From Lycorma delicatula (lineage: Eukaryota; Arthropoda; Insecta; Hemiptera; Fulgoridae), in contig NC_134462.1 of the NCBI RefSeq assembly GCF_047948215.1, positions 115,720,937 to 115,784,936 on the forward strand: 64,000 nt of DNA, read 5' to 3'. The first letter of the stretch is position 1; every line of letters begins with the position of its first letter. Shown here piece after piece: positions 1 through 13,658 of the stretch. The notes under the pieces are model-generated. The model did not search any database. It was not told where the DNA came from and was given only the letters and a program-made list of their open reading frames with translations. Both the position numbers and the translations under genes were made by a program.

Positions 1-1017
1 TATATATATTATTTGTTCACTAAAAGTTGTAGTACAAAAATTATTAAGAAGAAATTTACACTCTTCTAAACAAGTAAATAATCTCATATACAAAATAAAA
101 TTACGCACTTAAAATAATACAACTATCTTTATCATTAATGTAATAATAATAATAATTACAATAGCTTACTTTTATGAAGTTCAAATATATAATTAATGAT
201 TTATTTTTTTTTTTAGATCAGTTTAAGAAAAATAAAAACAACAGCAATTTAATTACTATTATTATTTTTAATTAAATATACACTACAACCGCATTAAATA
301 TCCATGACATGTAAATAAATAATTAACTACTAATATTACATTACTAAAATGATCTTGAATAGAAGTAAACAAAAATTTTACATTAATTAAGAAATAGATA
401 ACAGTACAGTAAATGTTTCAAGATCATTTTGTATTATTATTATTATTATTATTATTTAATTAATAAATAAGGGATCTGTTTCTTTGACTACGTTCACCAC
501 TGCTCATGATTGTCGACGGGCAATGAAAAACTACTGACATGCAGCTTTTCTCTTCCTAGCTTAGACCATTTACATAAAAATTATCTAAAATGGATTTTTT
601 GTGCTAAATCTATATATATAAAAAGAAAAAAGAAACTAATACCAACAATATTATTTACGAACAAGGATTACTGATAAAATAAAACAAAATTTTATAAATT
701 ATTAATATTAATTGAAATCATGCATAAAAAGTCGAAATTTGTTTATTTTTCAGTCTGTTTGTTTTAGAAGCACGCAAAAACCTACTGATGGAATTCGTTC
801 AAATTTGCAGGTTAAATTCGTGTTATCGTACGAAAGTTTTAAGCCATACACTGAGGCCCTAGGCCTTTGCGGGTGAAGTTGTCAATTAAGAAATACGTAA
901 ATCTATCGTCGTCAAAGGTCTGTGTTCGTCAATTACCATAGTTACTGTTATTCTGCCTTTTGTAATTTAGTTTCTTTTTCAAATACAAAGCCTGTTTACT
1001 TTAATCGTTATTTAATC
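1..1017. other. AT-rich 3' flank of Ddr, no gene seen
   Basis: Very AT-rich sequence with many ATT/TAA runs (for example a (TTA)n stretch near 433-456). No open frame looks like a protein. I see nothing I can name. Confidence 0.6.
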
Positions 1018-1215
1018 AGTATTATTCTCAAAACCGTGAGGGTAACGACGCGGGTGTCCTGGTTAGATGGTGATTGCGAGCGAATCGAGCTCTGCGGCTC
1101 TGGGGTTGGTCCGTGGCCCCGGTAGCCCCGGGAAACCCACGGATCGGCTCCGTGGTTCGTCGGCATCGAGTGGACAACGGGAGTCCTGACCGGCTATTCA
1201 TAAATAAAAAAAGAC
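1018..1215 (+). repeat. GC-rich repeat fragment with CTGACCGGCTA tail (copy 1)
   Basis: About 190 bp of GC-rich sequence in an AT-rich setting. It contains GCGAGCGAATCGAGCTCTG near 1075 and ends TCCTGACCGGCTATTCATAA followed by an A-rich stretch. The same two blocks recur at 24108-24140 (GCAAGCGAAGCGAGCTCTG and CTGACCGGCTAGTCATAA), so this is a dispersed repeat, probably the 3' end of a retroposon or part of a non-autonomous element. The short open frames here are by-products of the GC content. The family is not identified. Confidence 0.55.
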
Positions 1216-2829
1216 TGTTTATCAATACAACACCACTAACATTTTAGCCATATACCGGAGAAAATTTTGGTTTAATGAAGAATCTTCTTGAAAAGTACAA
1301 TCTAACTTTTAAAATAAGATTTTTTTTTAAATATATAATTTTATAGTTAGAATTATCAATTTATTCTTCGTAAGATGCACGTTTTTGCTTATATGTAGGA
1401 AATAAAAAAGTTACAATTATTTAACTAATTTTATTTTTTTTTTTTAATATTGTATTTTTTTTAATATCAAATACTAAGAAGAATAATTATTGGGAGATAA
1501 ATAATTTTTAATAAATTAGATAATTTAGATAAATTCTTGTTTAACACTACATTATCTTTCGAATTACCAAATAAACTACGTAACGATTAGGCACCCAGAT
1601 ATATTTTTTTATGAAATACAGAAGTAAACGTGTATATATTATATATTTCAATTTTGTATGTTTGTAATGATTTGAAAAATACAAATTAAATAAAAGGATT
1701 TTAATAAATGTGAATTTTTTTTTCTTTACAAAATTATGAATTAAAATTTCAAATGTTGTTCATTGTTTGTAATCGACAAAGCTTTTGTAATGAAGTTGTC
1801 GCGACCAACTAAAAATGGAATGTATTTGGTGGATTACGCTAACGATTTTATTGGGTTTGTTCCATCTATTACTCAAAGGTGTACCCAGACCAGCCCCTCT
1901 TCTGATTACTTCTACCGGCCAAATATCAGCATGTACAAAGGCGTAAAAAATATTTGCACGTGAACCAGAATCTACTTTATTATAACTTTGACATACAGTA
2001 TATTAAGAGTTCTTACTTTTATAGTAATTAGTATGATTTTCCTAAGAATCATCTACATCTTTCTTTTTTATTACCCTTGTAACGCCGTTAGACCGTGGAT
2101 TATAAATCTATACCGATTAAAATAAACTGAGTTTAGTGTTATTTTATAAAATTCAGTTAAAAATAATTCAGGCTTAAACAATTTAATTATAATTATTTAA
2201 TATATTTTGCTTTTCTCGTAACATGCCAAAGATGTTACAAAACTTGTAACATCAAAAACATTACTGTGTTATGACGTAACATGCCAGCAACGAAATTACT
2301 GAAATAAGAGCAATGCAATATTTATTTTATAATGATGCATACATAAACTCATGAACTTTTCTATAGGTGACAAGGTAGTTCTTGAACAACTTCAATATCT
2401 CCGTGATTTCATTAAAAAAATATTTTGGGAACATATCCTTTATCTTAACATTACTTAATTTTACAAAGCCTATAAAAATGACAATATTCATATTGCAATA
2501 GCCTATACAATAGCTTATTTCAAATGAAATAATTTGGAGCAGAAAATACAAAACAATGGAATTTAATGCCTACTTTTAAAATACACGGCCATGTTTATCA
2601 TTTGATTGACAGTTTACTCCCTCAATCTGAAAATATTCCTTAACTGTTATAGATCTGTTTTTATGTCTAAAACTGATAAAATATCATATCGATAAATTAC
2701 TGTATAAACTCGACTTTGAAAAAGAAATACATTGAATTATTGCAAAAAATTCGTAAGTTAAGAACGGTCTCATAGAGATTTCAAGTATAATATTGAGTCC
2801 AGATAAATTAATAAATTAAACAATTTGAA
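1216..2829. other. AT-rich flank, no identified gene
   Basis: A patch of more even composition at 1763-1965 has open frames on both strands (for example one reading IDKAFVMKLSRPTKNGMYLV on plus), but I recognise neither. It may be an old transposon scrap. The rest is low-complexity AT-rich DNA. Confidence 0.4.
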
Positions 2830-3045
2830 ATTGATTATTCGTGCTGACCGGATTGCGATTGGTGAACACAAAGGCCGATATAATCCGCCTACATTTGTTG
2901 AAGTACATAGCTGTATTGTTGGTGGACGAAGACAAAGATCCAAGAGATACTGTATTACATTTTTGTGATGATCGATTACAAGGTATTTCTGAGCGTGTCA
3001 TCGTTTTACTATCCGTTAGTTACAGTAACATATTGTAAAAGATAG
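2830..3045 (+). pseudogene. Helitron Rep/helicase protein remnant
   Basis: Plus-strand frames give IIRADRIAIGEHKGRYNPPT and then FVEVHSCIV. After a one-frame shift they give LLVDEDKDPRDTVLHFCDDR, LQGISERV and the remains of a SYYPLVYPL stretch. This matches a well-conserved block of Helitron proteins (IRADxxPxGEHxRRYNAPTxxEVA...RDIVLxRRxxxLQRISExHxSYDxLxYPL). Helitrons move by rolling-circle replication through a Rep-helicase protein. Only about 70 codons remain, with at least one frameshift and no flanking helicase motifs, so it is a dead scrap. It was recognised by eye, and a profile search would settle it. Confidence 0.72.
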
Positions 3046-6000
3046 AAAAAATGTATAACTCGTAAGGTTTTTTACCTTCTGTTTTACCTGTTTAATATTA
3101 CCTATTTTAATATTTTCTTATAAAAAAAGAAAAGTAGATCGAATATTCATTGATATATGTATATTTTATACAAATCAATACTCTACGATCGAACCCATTA
3201 ATTCTCAAGAAAGTTAAAATAAGTTGAGGTTAGCTTCTGAATTAAAATTTTTCGCGTAAAAATTAAATAATAAAAATATAACTTTTTACTCTCTTTTCAA
3301 TATTCCAGTTCAAAATAAAGAAAAAAATGTAAAAGCAAATACTACATAATTTCAGTAATCCTTGTTTATATGTATAACTGTAGAGGAGTAATATTTCTCC
3401 CTATAATTTTATTTGGTGCAAATTGGAACGCATTATTTTAAATTTAATATTATATTTTCAGAGGTTTTATTTGGTTATTAATTTATAATGTGTATATCCT
3501 GTCATACAAATCACAACAAATTAAAAGTTTTTTCTTTCTATAATTATTGAATTAATAAACCATTAAAAATACCTAATAAGTTTATAAACAAAACTGATAT
3601 TTTGCAATTTATATAATTTTATTCTCCTTTTGCACCATTTGATTAAAGAGTAATGATTAATTTATCGGTAAATATGAATTTTAGTTGTATGAAATTTTAA
3701 AGAAATCGTCTATTCCTATGTTTTTACATTAAAGATAAAATCATATCGTTAGTGAATTCTACTTGTTTTATCATAATAAAGTCAATAAAATTAATTAACT
3801 GCTGATGGATTTTAAAATTCAGTTTAGAAAATTGAATTCCATTTGAAGTTTATTAGTATATATATATAAAACCGATAAAATTATTTACTTTAAAAAATAA
3901 TTGATTGTAACAGCAATACAACTAATTATTACGTCAAACGATACAAAAAGAAAATTTATTTTATTTGTTGCAATTTGTATATTACTATAATTATGTTCGT
4001 TTTGTAAAACTGAAGTAAAAATAATTTTAATAAAATGACTAATAAAAAAGATAAATAATCTGCGTTAAACTTATACTAAGTTACAAATAAATTATTAAAT
4101 TTTCTTTAATATAATATTAATTAAAGATATACGGCGAAGCCAGCCAGATACATAATATTTGTTTTAAGTAATGTCCATATATATGTATAATATACCGTTT
4201 CAGTTTAAGTTTAAAATAACGTAACAAAAAATTAAATAAAGTTATTTAAACGTGAAAATACATTTTATTGTGTTTCTTTTATTATTCATATTTCGGGCTA
4301 AATTAATAGAAAGAGAGAGAGAGAGTGAAAGAGCGAGTTAGAGAGATAGAGATAGGTTACAACCATTCTAATTATTTACATACTACATGCAGTGGAAAAC
4401 CCAGTCGGAAATTATAGTTTTATTATTTATATTTATTATTATTATTATTATACGTTTATATAATTAATTATAATTAAGTTTAGATTATTTCATCTGGATA
4501 TGCAATGAATTCCCAAATATAGTATATTATTAATAATATTAGCTTTATCGACTAATTTAACTAAGCCTAATGATATTTTTATATACAGTAGTAATTCTGT
4601 TTCTTTTTTTGTCATTTTTTTAATTAATATTAATAATAATATTCTTTATTTAATTAATTCTTAAAAACTACACCTTAATTAATTATACAACATATTATGT
4701 ATTACTTATATATATTTACTTTTTTTATTCGTAGTACTACAAAAATGATTGAATTTTTTGTTTATTTTTATTTTTTAGAAATTTTTTTTAAGTACAATAA
4801 TAATTATTTCACAATAATAACAATTAATTCTTAATATGTATATATATATATATATTTAATTATTTATTACAAACGTACAAGAAACATTTTGAAAGTAAAA
4901 ATATAAAAAATGGTCCAATTAATTAATGCATATAAAATTAATAATTAATTATTAATTCATGATGCAGTAATTAGTAATTACACATGCAACCGACCATCAT
5001 CAAACATTTAACATTACAACCGTACCATAATAATATTATTACTGTTATTTTATTAATTTATAAGTATTTTATTACAAAATAAATATAAATGTATTATATG
5101 TAAACCAAATTATACAAAGGTTTCTATAAATAAAAATAAAAATGATTCATCCATCAATGGGTGATCGATAATCAGATCAAAATATATTTTTTTGGTCGTA
5201 AAATAAAAAATGAAATTTAAAGAAACTAGATTAAACTTTAAGCTGGATATTTTAAATTAAAAAAGTATGCTAATCCCATTTATAATAAATAAGTACAAAT
5301 AATTGAATAAATGCAGTTTGTTATAAACAATATATTTTTATAAATTATACATTAGTTATAAATTAATAAAATTTTTAATTTATATAATACCATTTAAAAA
5401 AAATGAATAACATATTTGCCAACGATTTTATAAAAATTTAAAGTATTATTGTATGATAAAAGAAATTAAAAAAAAGAAAAGTAATCGCATACAAAATACT
5501 TAGTGTCTTTGTAATCTTTAGGAAAGCTTAAACATCATTAAATTAAAAACTAATATATATTATTCCAGTCATTAAATTTAACATACATGAATAGGATATT
5601 TAATTTGATTACACTTAAATATATTGTTTAGTTAACTGGTTAACTCACATAAAAGTCTAACTAAAATTTAAATAAAATAAATAATATTTAAATTAAATAA
5701 CATCATAGGGTACTTAAAAACTATTTTTTTTTATAATTTTTTTTTTAAATTATACTACTTGATGTAATAGAAAATATAACTCATTAAATCAGTATAATAT
5801 TCGTACATTATTTTAGAAGAATTTCCTCATGAACATTTTACAATCAAAATATTTTTATTAATAAAAAATTCACAATTATAAATATAATTTTCATTTATTA
5901 ACGTAGTTTACATTAAGTTAAATATGAAACCACGATAATGTAAATCATGGTTTCATGATATAAATATTTATTTATCTAATTGTAAAAAACACAAAAATAT

Positions 6001-6405
6001 ATGTATGTATATAATTTTATTTTAGTAGATCAGTAAGAATACATAAATACACAAAATCATTTTTATTTTAAAATTTATACCGATATAAACAAATTAAAAA
6101 AATGTTATTTCTAACAGTTAAAACTTACATTGTCTGCTAAGTAAAAAAGTCAACATACTTGTGGTTGCAAGCAGGAGAAAGTGTAATTACGTAAAATTAT
6201 AAAATAAATTAAAAAAATTATCACAAACAGATTTATCTCGTCTTATTGAAGAATAGAAATAAAAACTCAGACTAAAAATTCAATTTTTTTTATTAAACAC
6301 ATGATATGAGTTTTATATTTAACTAATAATCAGTAAAATGTTATGCTTCTTTAAATACACTGTTATTCTGATCATGAATGACCAATTTTGAGTTATTTTG
6401 GTTAT
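3046..6405. other. AT-rich flank without genes
   Basis: Over 3.3 kb of low-complexity AT-rich DNA, including a GA-rich run at about 4309-4355 and short TA runs (3858-3869, 4840-4856). No protein-like frame was seen on either strand. Confidence 0.6.
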
Positions 6406-6590
6406 ATGGTGATGTGGTATTCGCAACGGTGACATCCCGGCTGAGGCTTGACTAAAAGATGTCATTGCCAAGGTACTGAAGATGACCTCCGATAAAGCCC
6501 ATAAGGGTTAGGTACTGAGGGGGTCGTGACGACCGAAACCGTCATGGAGGGTGTCTTCCTCTATGGTGTCAGCATGTACAGGCAAAAACA
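6406..6590. repeat. GC-rich island, probable transposon fragment
   Basis: About 185 bp of markedly GC-richer sequence containing GTGACATCCCGGCTGAGGC and GGGGGTCGTGACGACCG. Composition changes sharply on both sides. No frame is open along it. It resembles an untranslated end of a retroelement, but I cannot name the family. Confidence 0.4.
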
Positions 6591-6892
6591 AATTACTTTT
6601 CTGAACGTAAAAAGTTAATACACATACACATAGTTTTTACTAAAACTATTTTATTCTGTTATAGAAAAATATGATCCGATACGACAGTTGTTTTATTTCA
6701 AGTCGGAAAATAAAATAATAGTATTATTTTTTATTGGTAAGACGTGAGTTAAGTAAACTTATTAAATTCAAACCGTTATACGTTAAAAGATATTCGAAGA
6801 TGTTTAAATGTGTTATTACAAAATTTTAATTTTAATATTTCAAAAATATTTAATATAAATAAAAATAGTAATCTTAAAAGAACGCTCTAAAG

Positions 6893-8067
6893 CAGTGGTT
6901 CACAACCACTGTGTGTCGTGATACCATAGTATGTCACTCGGTTCCGTGATGGTGTGTGTCGCGAAATATTAGAATTAAAATAAATTTATACTATTCAGAA
7001 AATCTCTATCAACATAATTTATACTTACCGTGAAACCTTTGATACGGTAAATTTATTTTGAGACAGACTGACCAGTCAATTCGTGCAACAATGCTGAGTT
7101 TAATTTTTCTCTATGTCGATAATTTTGAGTGACTGTGAATATCTTCACTGAAAATATTTTACTGGGTAAATAAGCCGAATATTCATTCTTGGTCACGTTG
7201 AGGGTTTTTATGCCTCGGCGCAGGGATTTTTCAAGACCGAGGGAATGTTTTGAAAATCAGCTTGCCCAAAATAAGAAAGAATGACAAATGAAGTTAATAA
7301 ACGAACTCAGTAATCAAATATTTATCCGCTTCAATGATAGAATAAATAATTTATTTTTGTTACATCTGGAGAGATCACCATACAATATGCAGTTAACCTA
7401 ATTGTCGATAAAAAAAAATGAATTGTTAAACCTACCATGCGATTCAACCAAACAAACAAAATTTCTGGACACTTCTGTACAGTACTTCTGGATTTATGCT
7501 GGATGTCAGTATCCTACAATCGCAAAGAGGGCCATAAAATTTTGCTGACGTTTTCAACGTCATACTTGTGCGAACCAACATTTTCTAATAAAAATAATAA
7601 TTTCAACAGAGAATAGAATATCTTATGGGTTATCTATGTTCCCATTAGGAAAAAGTGGTACTTCTTGAAGATGATTTGCGTGTTGACCTGTCAACGGTAA
7701 CGCCCCGTGTAGATAAACTCTGTGGAACACACCTAGCGCAGACTTCACATTAATTTTAATAGCGAGTAAAAAAAATACAATAATTTATAATCGGACTCAG
7801 GGTATATAGATAGGTCTTTATTCCAGGCACAACATTTTTCATTTTCTGATTTCGCTCGATATGGTGCTTGTATTTAGAAGAATTTACCCGCTTGCGTATT
7901 AATATCGGTATGTACACTGGATGTCTGATGGTTAGAATCAGATAATACAGTGTATATTAGTATTATTACCGGTATAGTTATTATTAATCAAACACAAATA
8001 GATACGTCGCGACATCGTGGGTGTTCAGTGAAGTATGTCGTTGGTCTAAAAAGGCTGGAAATCTCTA
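6893..8067 (+). mobile_element. Decayed hAT DNA transposon (SCAND3/ZBED-like)
   Basis: The left end is CAGTGGTTCACAACCACT and the right end AAAAAGGCTGGAAATCTCTA. These are diverged terminal inverted repeats in the Charlie-like style (the rule is CAGTGGTTCCCAACC). Flanking 8-bp sequences CTCTAAAG (6885-6892) and CTTTAAAA (8068-8075) match at six of eight positions, the duplication length expected of hAT. Inside, near 7500-7570, one frame reads YPTIAKRAIKILLTFSTSYL followed by CEPTFS, the hAT C-terminal dimerisation block. Further on, VEDDLRVDLSTVTPR occurs in another frame. The length of 1175 bp is short for an autonomous hAT, and frameshifts and stops make it a pseudogene. Confidence 0.78.
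7380..7740 (+). pseudogene. hAT transposase C-terminal remnant
   Basis: Pieces in several plus-strand frames: a CDSTKQTKFLDTSV stretch near 7440, the dimerisation block YPTIAKRAIKILLTFSTSYL with CEPTFS near 7510-7585, and EDDLRVDLST near 7670-7700. Order and spacing match the end of SCAND3/ZBED5-type hAT transposases. Stops and frameshifts separate the pieces. The catalytic N-terminal half is missing. Confidence 0.7.
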
Positions 8068-10102
8068 CTTTAAAATAATTGATGAAAAAATAAGTCAATA
8101 AACCTAACGTTAATTTTGATCGTTAAAAATTATAATTAGCAGATATAGAGATATTGGTAAAGATATATTTTTAAGAAATTATAAATAAAATAAACAGAAA
8201 TAAATACGTGATTTTTGTTTTATTTTCAACATTTATTTAAAAGTTTTTTAAGAGACTAGTTTTATTTTTATTGATTTAATAAAATATTAATTCCATTTAG
8301 TCGACTTATAATGAGCATTTAGAAAACCGTATTGCACTCTGGTTTTAGAGTTTTTTATGCATAGTTTTTGAGCGTTCTCTATTCATAAATTTATTTTAAT
8401 AAAATATAAGAATTAATTATTCAATTTTTCTTTGTATTTGTGTTTTATTTTTTTATTTTATACCCTTTTTACATGAAAATTCATACGTTATTATTTTACG
8501 AAAAATAAATATAAAACCTCTTTTCTGAAATTAAGAAGAGAGAAATTAAAAAACTTCATATTACTTTTTATTAAATTATAAAACTATTTCTAGCATCTGA
8601 AACTTGAAGGCTGGATTAAGTATTTCATTTTGACTGTTTGGATTAAAAAGAACATACAAGTATCACGATACGATTACACATATATAAGTCTTTATACAAT
8701 CAAATTTATTTTGAAAGTAACTGAGGAATTTTTCTGCTTTAAGGTGATTATAAAGGTTCTATTCATTCTCCTACTAATAAAAAGTAACCTTGCGGGAAAT
8801 GCAATATCAAAAAATAGAGTTAAATATTACGTTAAAAATAAAAAATAAAAGATTTAAAATGTTGGCAAAAAGTTATAACGGTAATCATAATACATTTAAA
8901 ATAATAAATTAATAATAATAATTAAAATATTAACAAATAATATTATGCTTTATGGAATAACAGTAATTTTATTGCTATAATTATTATTTTTAAAGAAATA
9001 AATTTAAAGAAAATTTAAAACTGTAATACATACAGTACCTAATATTTTTCGTTGTTCAGATATTTTTTAACTTTAATATTTTCACAGTAAAACAAAACAA
9101 TCATAAAAGACATAATACACCTTAAAATTAAAAAGAAATCCGAAGTATATTTTCTTATTATAAACTTAAATCGTAGAAACATTTCTAATAAGATAGATTG
9201 ACGAATATTAGGTAGAAATTTTAAGAGAAAACTAAGAAAGGTGGTCTTTAGAAAAATATTTTCATTCATTATCTTTACGGTTATTGTTATTATTATTATA
9301 TAATACTGTATAAGTTTTTAAAATTTTTATGTTTAAATTACATTATGAGGCATATATACTTTTTTCTAAATTTTTACTTCATCTATCAGCTTATAATTTT
9401 TGAAAACTAAACTATCTTTTTTAATTTTAGGCTATTATATGCTTTAAATATGGTATTTATTGTTATCATTATTATTATTATTTTGTAACGCCTAGCATAA
9501 TTTTATTCTATGAATTTTTATTTACAGTTGTACAAAACTAACTTATAATAAATTTGATAGTGGTCAATTATTTTTTTGTTTGTGTTTTTTAAAATTATGA
9601 TTATTATTTATACTGTTTATAAATACAGTTGTAACATGAAGAGAAAAATTGTTAAATATATAGCCACTTGTACGTATTCTATACAAAATAAAATTATATA
9701 AATTTTTTATTAAAATGTAATAATGTAGTCACGTATATTTGCTTTAAAGAAAACAAAAACATAGCAATTTTTTCTGTCGCTAATAAACGGTTATTAAAAG
9801 AAGTAGTTGGGATAGCGTATGGTAACGTGTTAGTTGATGGTGTGCGTTTCCATAACAACTACTCCCACTATTTTTCAAGATGCAGCCTATTCATGATCCT
9901 TCTCTACATATTACGACTGTATTAAACTCTTTATACTTGCTAACTGTCACCTAATTGGTAGGTTAATGTAAAGCATTAACATTTTTTTTATAGACGAATT
10001 ATCATGTTAATGTTTTTTTGCCCCCAACAGTCCTATGCAAGCCTTCGGGAAGAACTAGATTATATAGTAAAGTAAGTTATAGTACAATAGATGTATAACC
10101 AA

Positions 10103-10104
<2 letters not shown>

Positions 10105-10145
<41 letters not shown>
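10105..10145. repeat. (TA)n microsatellite
   Basis: About 40 bp of uninterrupted alternating TA. Confidence 0.95.
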
Positions 10146-10149
<4 letters not shown>

Positions 10150-10569
10150 TTTACATAAATAGTGAAAGTCAAATAGCGTGAAAGATTTTTTTTTTGAATG
10201 ATTAAGGTATAATAGTCTTTGTGGTAAAAAAATAAGTTGCACATTTAAAATGCTTAATTAGAATTATGTTTACAATAAACAATTTTTTTTTTTTACTTAT
10301 AATTTTTATCACGAAAACACCTATTTACATTATACATTTACATTGAAACAAATCCATTTTAAAACATGTTTTTATATTTATACGTATTTAATTTAATAAT
10401 GAAAAAAATGCTTTAAAATTCAGCAGATGAATTATCATCTTAAGGAAGATGATTTTCGTTGAGCATAATATCATCATATAATATTGCCACAACCTTATAA
10501 CATAATGTCTTTTCGTAAAAATCCATTTAATTTTTATTTTATATTAAACTCCAAATTGTCATAATCATT

Positions 10570-10597
10570 GTCATCATCATCATCATCATCATCATCA
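10570..10597. repeat. (TCA)n microsatellite
   Basis: About nine units of TCA/CAT followed by a degenerate ATT/ATA run. Confidence 0.95.
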
Positions 10598-12744
10598 TAA
10601 TCATTATTATTAGTATTATTATCACCGTCCAGTTATAACAGTAAACGTCCTTCACACTAGAATATAACACATCACCTACCTCAAATCAGATTAAAAAAAA
10701 AAAAAAATCACTTCTCATTTTTATATCCAGTCGTTGAAATATTCTTTTTATTCACAACCACCACCTAGTTCATCACTTATATTCAACGTACGTTCATTTT
10801 CTTTCACAATACCGGTTATCATTATTCATATTATTTTCTCGTTTTATTTGGTTAAATAAGTTCCCTGTAGAGTCCGAGCACGATGAAAATTTTTAAGAAA
10901 ATAAAGAAAAGAAATCAAGAAAATATTACAACGATTATTATAAAATCACTTCAAATTTGAGGGCGGGGAGAGGAATATTTTATAAATATATTAACTCGTT
11001 TACACAAAATATGTTTTTATAATAATTTTACGTAAAGAAAAAAATTCTGTTCATCTTTTTAATTATTACAACGATATAATACACATAATTATATTGAGCG
11101 TAAAACATCAAATATTTTTAACAATTAATATTAAAAAAAAATTAAAACAACAACGTTATTTTATTATTGTTACTAATATAATTCTTATTACACTGTAAAA
11201 AAATGTTACAATAAAAAACAAATTCATGTATTCATTATTTATAAAATAGTTAATTAATTACATTCATTCCATTATAAATTTATTCGCGGTATATAAATTA
11301 TAAAACACATATTAATATAAATTATACATTATTCATTGATACTTGAAAGCCGATTAACAGTTACAAGAGTATTACTCATATAAAAAATATCTGATCAAAG
11401 AAATAATGTAACCTTCACTAAACAAATAAGAAATGTATAAACAGAATAATTATTTACAGACTACAATTTACCTAATCTTGAGAATGGTTTATTGTATTAC
11501 AATATATGAAATGATAATTCATATTTATATCACTCCTGACTTTCAGACGCTTATTAAAGTTATTTTATAGACTCAATATAAGTTCGAATTTCACAACGGT
11601 TAAAAATGAGTAAATTTGATCAAAATAGGGTTTTATTTTTAAAAATTCTTATTTTTGAATATTATATTGTTTATTTAAAAAACATAAAATATGTATCAAA
11701 ATTACATTAACATTTTAAAAAAGGGACAAAAAATATAACAATAATCAAGATTAGTATCATAAAAAAATCGTAATAAAGAAGTAAATGAAACTAGACCGTA
11801 GATGAATCAAAATTCAGTATCACGAAAAATCTAGCCAAAAGAAATTTATTTAAGCTAGTTAAAATAAATCTTTAAACCAGTTAATTTTAAGTATAACTCA
11901 TATTGTTCCATAATTAAATCACTTAAAAATTTAAGTCCGTAATATCCGTAGAAAATTTATTTATTTATTTTTTACTTTCCTTTACTGTGAAGAATACTTA
12001 CTACAGCAATAAATTGATTGTTTTATTTAAAAATAAAATTTTGATTTACTAAAATTGCCTTAAAGGCTAATTAGTAAACCAAATAATTTTAATAAATAAA
12101 AAACCGATAAAGTTGATAAATTGTGAGTAAAACTAATAAGGGTCGCGTACATATTTATAAATATAAACTAATCCCTACTGGTTTTTATAATTTATTAAAT
12201 ATCAGCTTTCAATTATTAATGATTATTTTTGTAGGTTCTGTTATGTATTTTTCTGTCTTATTTAGTGCATAATATTTTCTAAGTGATTATTTAAATCATA
12301 GTGAACTTTATCTTTCTTAGGTAATATACAAAACGATTATAAATAAATAAAACAATAATAATAATAACAGTGTAAGAAGTAAGTATTATTAAGTGCTTTT
12401 ATATACAAATAATGTGCAAATTAATACATACTACAATTCAATAAAACCTTTTTTCATACTTATATACCAAATTTTTACTTTTATTTTTGTTAAAATTATT
12501 CAAACATACATACATACATACATACAATCATCACATAAATATAATTCTTATATTTAAATATAAAATATTATTATTATTATTATTGTTATAATTATTATAA
12601 TTACTAACATACAATCGTTCATCAACCGTTATATCACCACAAGAAAGACACTGGAGTGAGTAAGTCTTCAAATATAGTAGATAGGCCTACTTATTTTGTT
12701 TGAAAAATATACAAAAGCAATTATTATTATCAGTGTAATTATTA

Positions 12745-12749
<5 letters not shown>

Positions 12750-12776
<27 letters not shown>
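12750..12776. repeat. (TA)n microsatellite
   Basis: Uninterrupted TA alternation of about 27 bp. Confidence 0.95.
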
Positions 12777-13658
12777 GGTTACAATATATATATAAATAAA
12801 ATAAATTTTCTATTGAAAAAAAAAATTACAGTAAAACCTCACTTATTTCTATTTCTTTACGATAGATACTGCATACAGTAATTTTAGAAGATGGGAAAAT
12901 TTGGAAGTGTAAATTAAATGAACACGGTAATTACTGTTATGGAAACGCACGTTCTCAGCAGTTAATCGTTTTCATTTGTAAGCGAGAGGTTCCACGTAAA
13001 AACTATTCGTCATCGGCTTTTACTCGTGAACCATTAAAGATTTAAGTATACTGCACCTCTCAGATATCTACACTTATATTTCCACAATAATAGTTGATTT
13101 ATAGGAATTTTATTGTCAGGTGCTTTACATTTTTAATTATTTATTTACTAATTAACAGGTTTAATTGCATTTTATGTTTTATCCGTAAATATATCATTTA
13201 CAATATATAAAAGAAAACTTATTTTCTTTTTTTTTAATAAACTTGCTACGTATTGCGTAATTCTGACGTCCACAGAAACTTCGTTAAAAATGCACACCTA
13301 TACATTTAAAAAAAAAAATGTTATTTTTTTCATTATTTTAGTGTTAAATGTAATTCACAGAGTTTTTAGAAATCGGCTAAATTTATGTATGTAATAACGT
13401 AAATATTAATAAAATTGATATCAATGTTATAAAACAAAAAGAAAAAAAAAACATTATCTTCACTAAATACAGAACTAAATTTAAATTATTTTTTTCTTCA
13501 AAAAATAATTAAAGAAAAATAAATTGATTTATAATAATCTTTAATTCAAGTTAAGTGGGTAACTAAAGTTGTTTACGAATTATTTTAAAATTATCTATAA
13601 ATACGATTATTGTAACAAATATATTGTGTATTTTATCGTTAAGAACAATATATTTTTT

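Larger units (their letters stand above)
8068..13655. other. AT-rich flank with simple repeats, no gene
   Basis: Simple repeats: (TA)n at 10105-10145, (TCA)n at 10570-10597, (CATA)n at 12503-12526 and (TA)n at 12750-12776. The 14-mer GTTATGGAAACGCAC-like block at about 12937 is the inverse of one at about 9842 (GTGCGTTTCCATAAC), perhaps ends of an old repeat. Short open frames (8630-8848, 9039-9269) are Ile/Lys/Phe-rich and look like chance. No gene was seen. Confidence 0.55.

Noticed and set aside
1763..1963. Possible transposase or polyprotein fragment
   Set aside because: Both strands are open and neither reading matches a family I can name; kept only as a note in the flank.
4309..4355. 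GA-rich run as a regulatory element
   Set aside because: An ordinary degenerate GA microsatellite; no neighbouring promoter features.
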